The translations under genes were made by a program, and so were the position numbers. Shown here one piece after another: positions 3,797 to 5,085 of a stretch of DNA of 5,085 nucleotides. The notes beneath the pieces were generated by a model. That model ran no database searches and was not told the DNA's origin. It was given only the letters and a program-made list of their open reading frames with translations. How positions within the stretch are numbered: the first letter of the stretch is position 1; every line of letters begins with the position of its first letter. Source of the DNA: Acidobacteriota bacterium (lineage in GTDB: Bacteria; Acidobacteriota; Vicinamibacteria; Vicinamibacterales; Vicinamibacteraceae); the NCBI GenBank assembly GCA_023427865.1, contig JAEYZV010000396.1, positions 1 to 5,085 on the forward strand, given 5' to 3'.

Positions 3797-5085
3797 ATGA
3801 CCGAGATTCTCAGTCGCATCCAGGACCGCACGGCGGTCGTCGGCATCATCGGGCAGGGCTACGTGGGCCTGCCGCTCGCGCTCGTGTTCGAGGAGGCGGG
3901 CTTCCGCGTCCTCGGCTTCGACGTCGACCCGGCCAAGGTCGAGGCGCTCAGCCGCGGGGAGTCCTACATCCGCCACATCGGTTCGGCGCGCGTCCGCGCC
4001 GCGACGGCGCGCGGCCGCTTCGGCGTGACCACCGATTTCGACCGCCTGGCCGAGTGCGACGCCATCCTGATCTGCGTGCCGACGCCGCTCGGGCCGCACC
4101 GGGAACCGGACCTGTCCTACGTCCACGACACGGCCCGCGCGATCGCGACCCGGCTGCGGCGGGGCCAGCTGGTGGTGCTCGAGTCCACGACCTACCCCGG
4201 CACCACCGACGAGGAAGTGCTGCCGATCCTCGAGTCCTCCGGGCTGCGCTGCCCCGCCGACTTCCTGCTCGCCTTCTCGCCCGAGCGCGAGGACCCGGGC
4301 AACGCGCGCTTCGACACCAAGACGATTCCGAAGGTGGTGGGCGGCGTGAACGGCCCGTCGACCGAGGCGGCGGTCGCCCTGTATGCGGCCGGGGTCGATA
4401 CGGTGGTGCCGGTGGCGTCGGCGCGCGTGGCCGAGTCGTGCAAGCTGCTCGAGAACGTGTACCGGTCGATCAACATCGCGCTGGTCAACGAGCTGAAGGT
4501 GACCTTCGACCGCATGGGCATCGACGTGTGGGAGGTGATCGAGGCGGCCAAGACCAAGCCGTTCGGCTTCACGCCGTTCTACCCGGGGCCGGGGCTCGGC
4601 GGCCACTGCATCCCGCTCGACCCGTTCTACCTGTCGTGGAAGGCCTCCGAGCACGGCATGTGGACGCGGTTCATCGAACTGGCCGGCGAGATCAACCAGG
4701 CGATGCCGCGCTACGTGGTGAGCAAGGTGGCCGATGCGCTCAACGACCGGCGCAAGAGCGTCAATGGCGCCAAGGTGCTGGTGCTCGGCCTGAGCTACAA
4801 GGAGAACATCGACGACGACCGCGAGTCGCCGTCCTACGAGCTGATCGAGCTGCTGCAGGAGAAGGGCGCGCAGGTGGACTACTGCGACCCGTACTTCCCG
4901 CGGGCGCGGCACGGGCGCAAGTACGCGCTCGACCTGGCCACGGTCCCCTGCGACAACGCGACGTTCCGGCAGTACGACGCGCTGCTGGTCTCGACCGCCC
5001 ACACCCAGTTCAAGGACGCGGCGCTCTACGCGGGCGTCGACCTGGTGATCGACACCCGCAACATCGTGCGCGCGTCGCCCGACGG
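3797..5085 (+). CDS. wbpA: UDP-N-acetylglucosamine 6-dehydrogenase-like nucleotide-sugar dehydrogenase (3' end cut by window)
   Basis: The visible part encodes 429 full codons; the family is usually about 430-440 residues, so little is missing. The enzyme oxidises the C6 hydroxyl of a UDP-sugar to a carboxylate in two NAD+-dependent steps, supplying uronic acids for surface polysaccharide. An N-terminal Rossmann domain has GQGYVGLP (19-26), and LESTTYPGTT (128-137) and FSPEREDPGN (160-169, Glu163) follow. The central domain has ESCKLLEN (213-220, Lys216, Asn220) and PGPGLGGHCIPLDPFYLSW with catalytic Cys271 and Asp275. A C-terminal UDP-binding Rossmann domain starts at about 325 (KVLVLGLSYKENIDDDRESP, 326-345). 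GESYIRHI (54-61) and the wording around Cys271 favour WbpA/TviB-type UDP-GlcNAc dehydrogenases over UDP-glucose or WecC types, so substrate and symbol are probable, not proven. The ATG at 3797 places the NAD motif at the usual distance; no Shine-Dalgarno sequence is seen. It is divergent from the sigma operon and probably starts a polysaccharide gene cluster. Confidence 0.93.
   Translation, partial: MTEILSRIQDRTAVVGIIGQGYVGLPLALVFEEAGFRVLGFDVDPAKVEALSRGESYIRHIGSARVRAATARGRFGVTTDFDRLAECDAILICVPTPLGPHREPDLSYVHDTARAIATRLRRGQLVVLESTTYPGTTDEEVLPILESSGLRCPADFLLAFSPEREDPGNARFDTKTIPKVVGGVNGPSTEAAVALYAAGVDTVVPVASARVAESCKLLENVYRSINIALVNELKVTFDRMGIDVWEVIEAAKTKPFGFTPFYPGPGLGGHCIPLDPFYLSWKASEHGMWTRFIELAGEINQAMPRYVVSKVADALNDRRKSVNGAKVLVLGLSYKENIDDDRESPSYELIELLQEKGAQVDYCDPYFPRARHGRKYALDLATVPCDNATFRQYDALLVSTAHTQFKDAALYAGVDLVIDTRNIVRASPD

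Noticed and set aside
3561..3797. An N-terminal extension of the membrane protein up to 3797
   Set aside because: The extra 79 residues are polar and arginine-rich with no motif. The ATG at 3560 has a strong GGGAGG upstream and leads straight into a membrane helix.
3734..5002. A 422-codon open frame on the minus strand opposite the dehydrogenase
   Set aside because: Its composition is low-complexity (R, H, V, L-rich) and it is antisense to a gene with a complete set of dehydrogenase motifs.

Overview
The window is GC-rich bacterial DNA with densely packed genes, containing four complete protein-coding genes and one cut off by the right edge. I cannot name the organism from sequence alone. 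High GC, an ECF sigma factor paired with a short zinc-type anti-sigma factor, and a GTAGGGGCGGCTC...GAGCCGCCC intergenic palindrome would fit a soil Acidobacteriota (for example Vicinamibacteria). That placement is an impression, not a demonstrated result.

Left part (1-1953): two copies of a 36-bp palindromic repeat lie 70 bp apart. The second copy supplies the stop codon of a minus-strand gene (100-1953) for a secreted CocE/NonD-type serine hydrolase. Its catalytic residues and three-carboxylate cluster match alpha-amino acid ester hydrolases.

Middle (1954-3560): an 84-bp gap holds 14-bp tandem repeats. It is followed, all on the minus strand and read right to left, by a compact three-gene module: a 156-residue three-helix membrane protein (3560-3090), an ECF-type sigma factor (3067-2528) and a membrane-anchored anti-sigma factor with a C-x21-H-x3-C-x2-C zinc motif (2517-2038). 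Gaps of 22 and 10 bp, and a ribosome binding site overlapping the sigma stop codon, point to one transcript. The hydrolase is the next gene in the same direction and may be co-transcribed or a target of the sigma factor.

Right part (3561-5085): a 236-bp divergent intergenic region carries an 8-bp/8-bp inverted repeat around an AT-richer core and two other small stem-loops. On the plus strand, starting at 3797 and running off the window, is a WbpA-like nucleotide-sugar dehydrogenase, very probably the start of a surface-polysaccharide locus. It is about 430 codons long here and should be within a few codons of its end.

Long open frames opposite the real genes (for example 64-3123 plus and 3734-5002 minus) are products of high GC at third codon positions and are not annotated. 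I see no RNA genes, CRISPR array, insertion sequence or obviously novel multi-gene system. The most interesting items are the sigma/anti-sigma/membrane-protein module next to a secreted aminoacyl-ester hydrolase, and the palindromic repeat that provides a stop codon.
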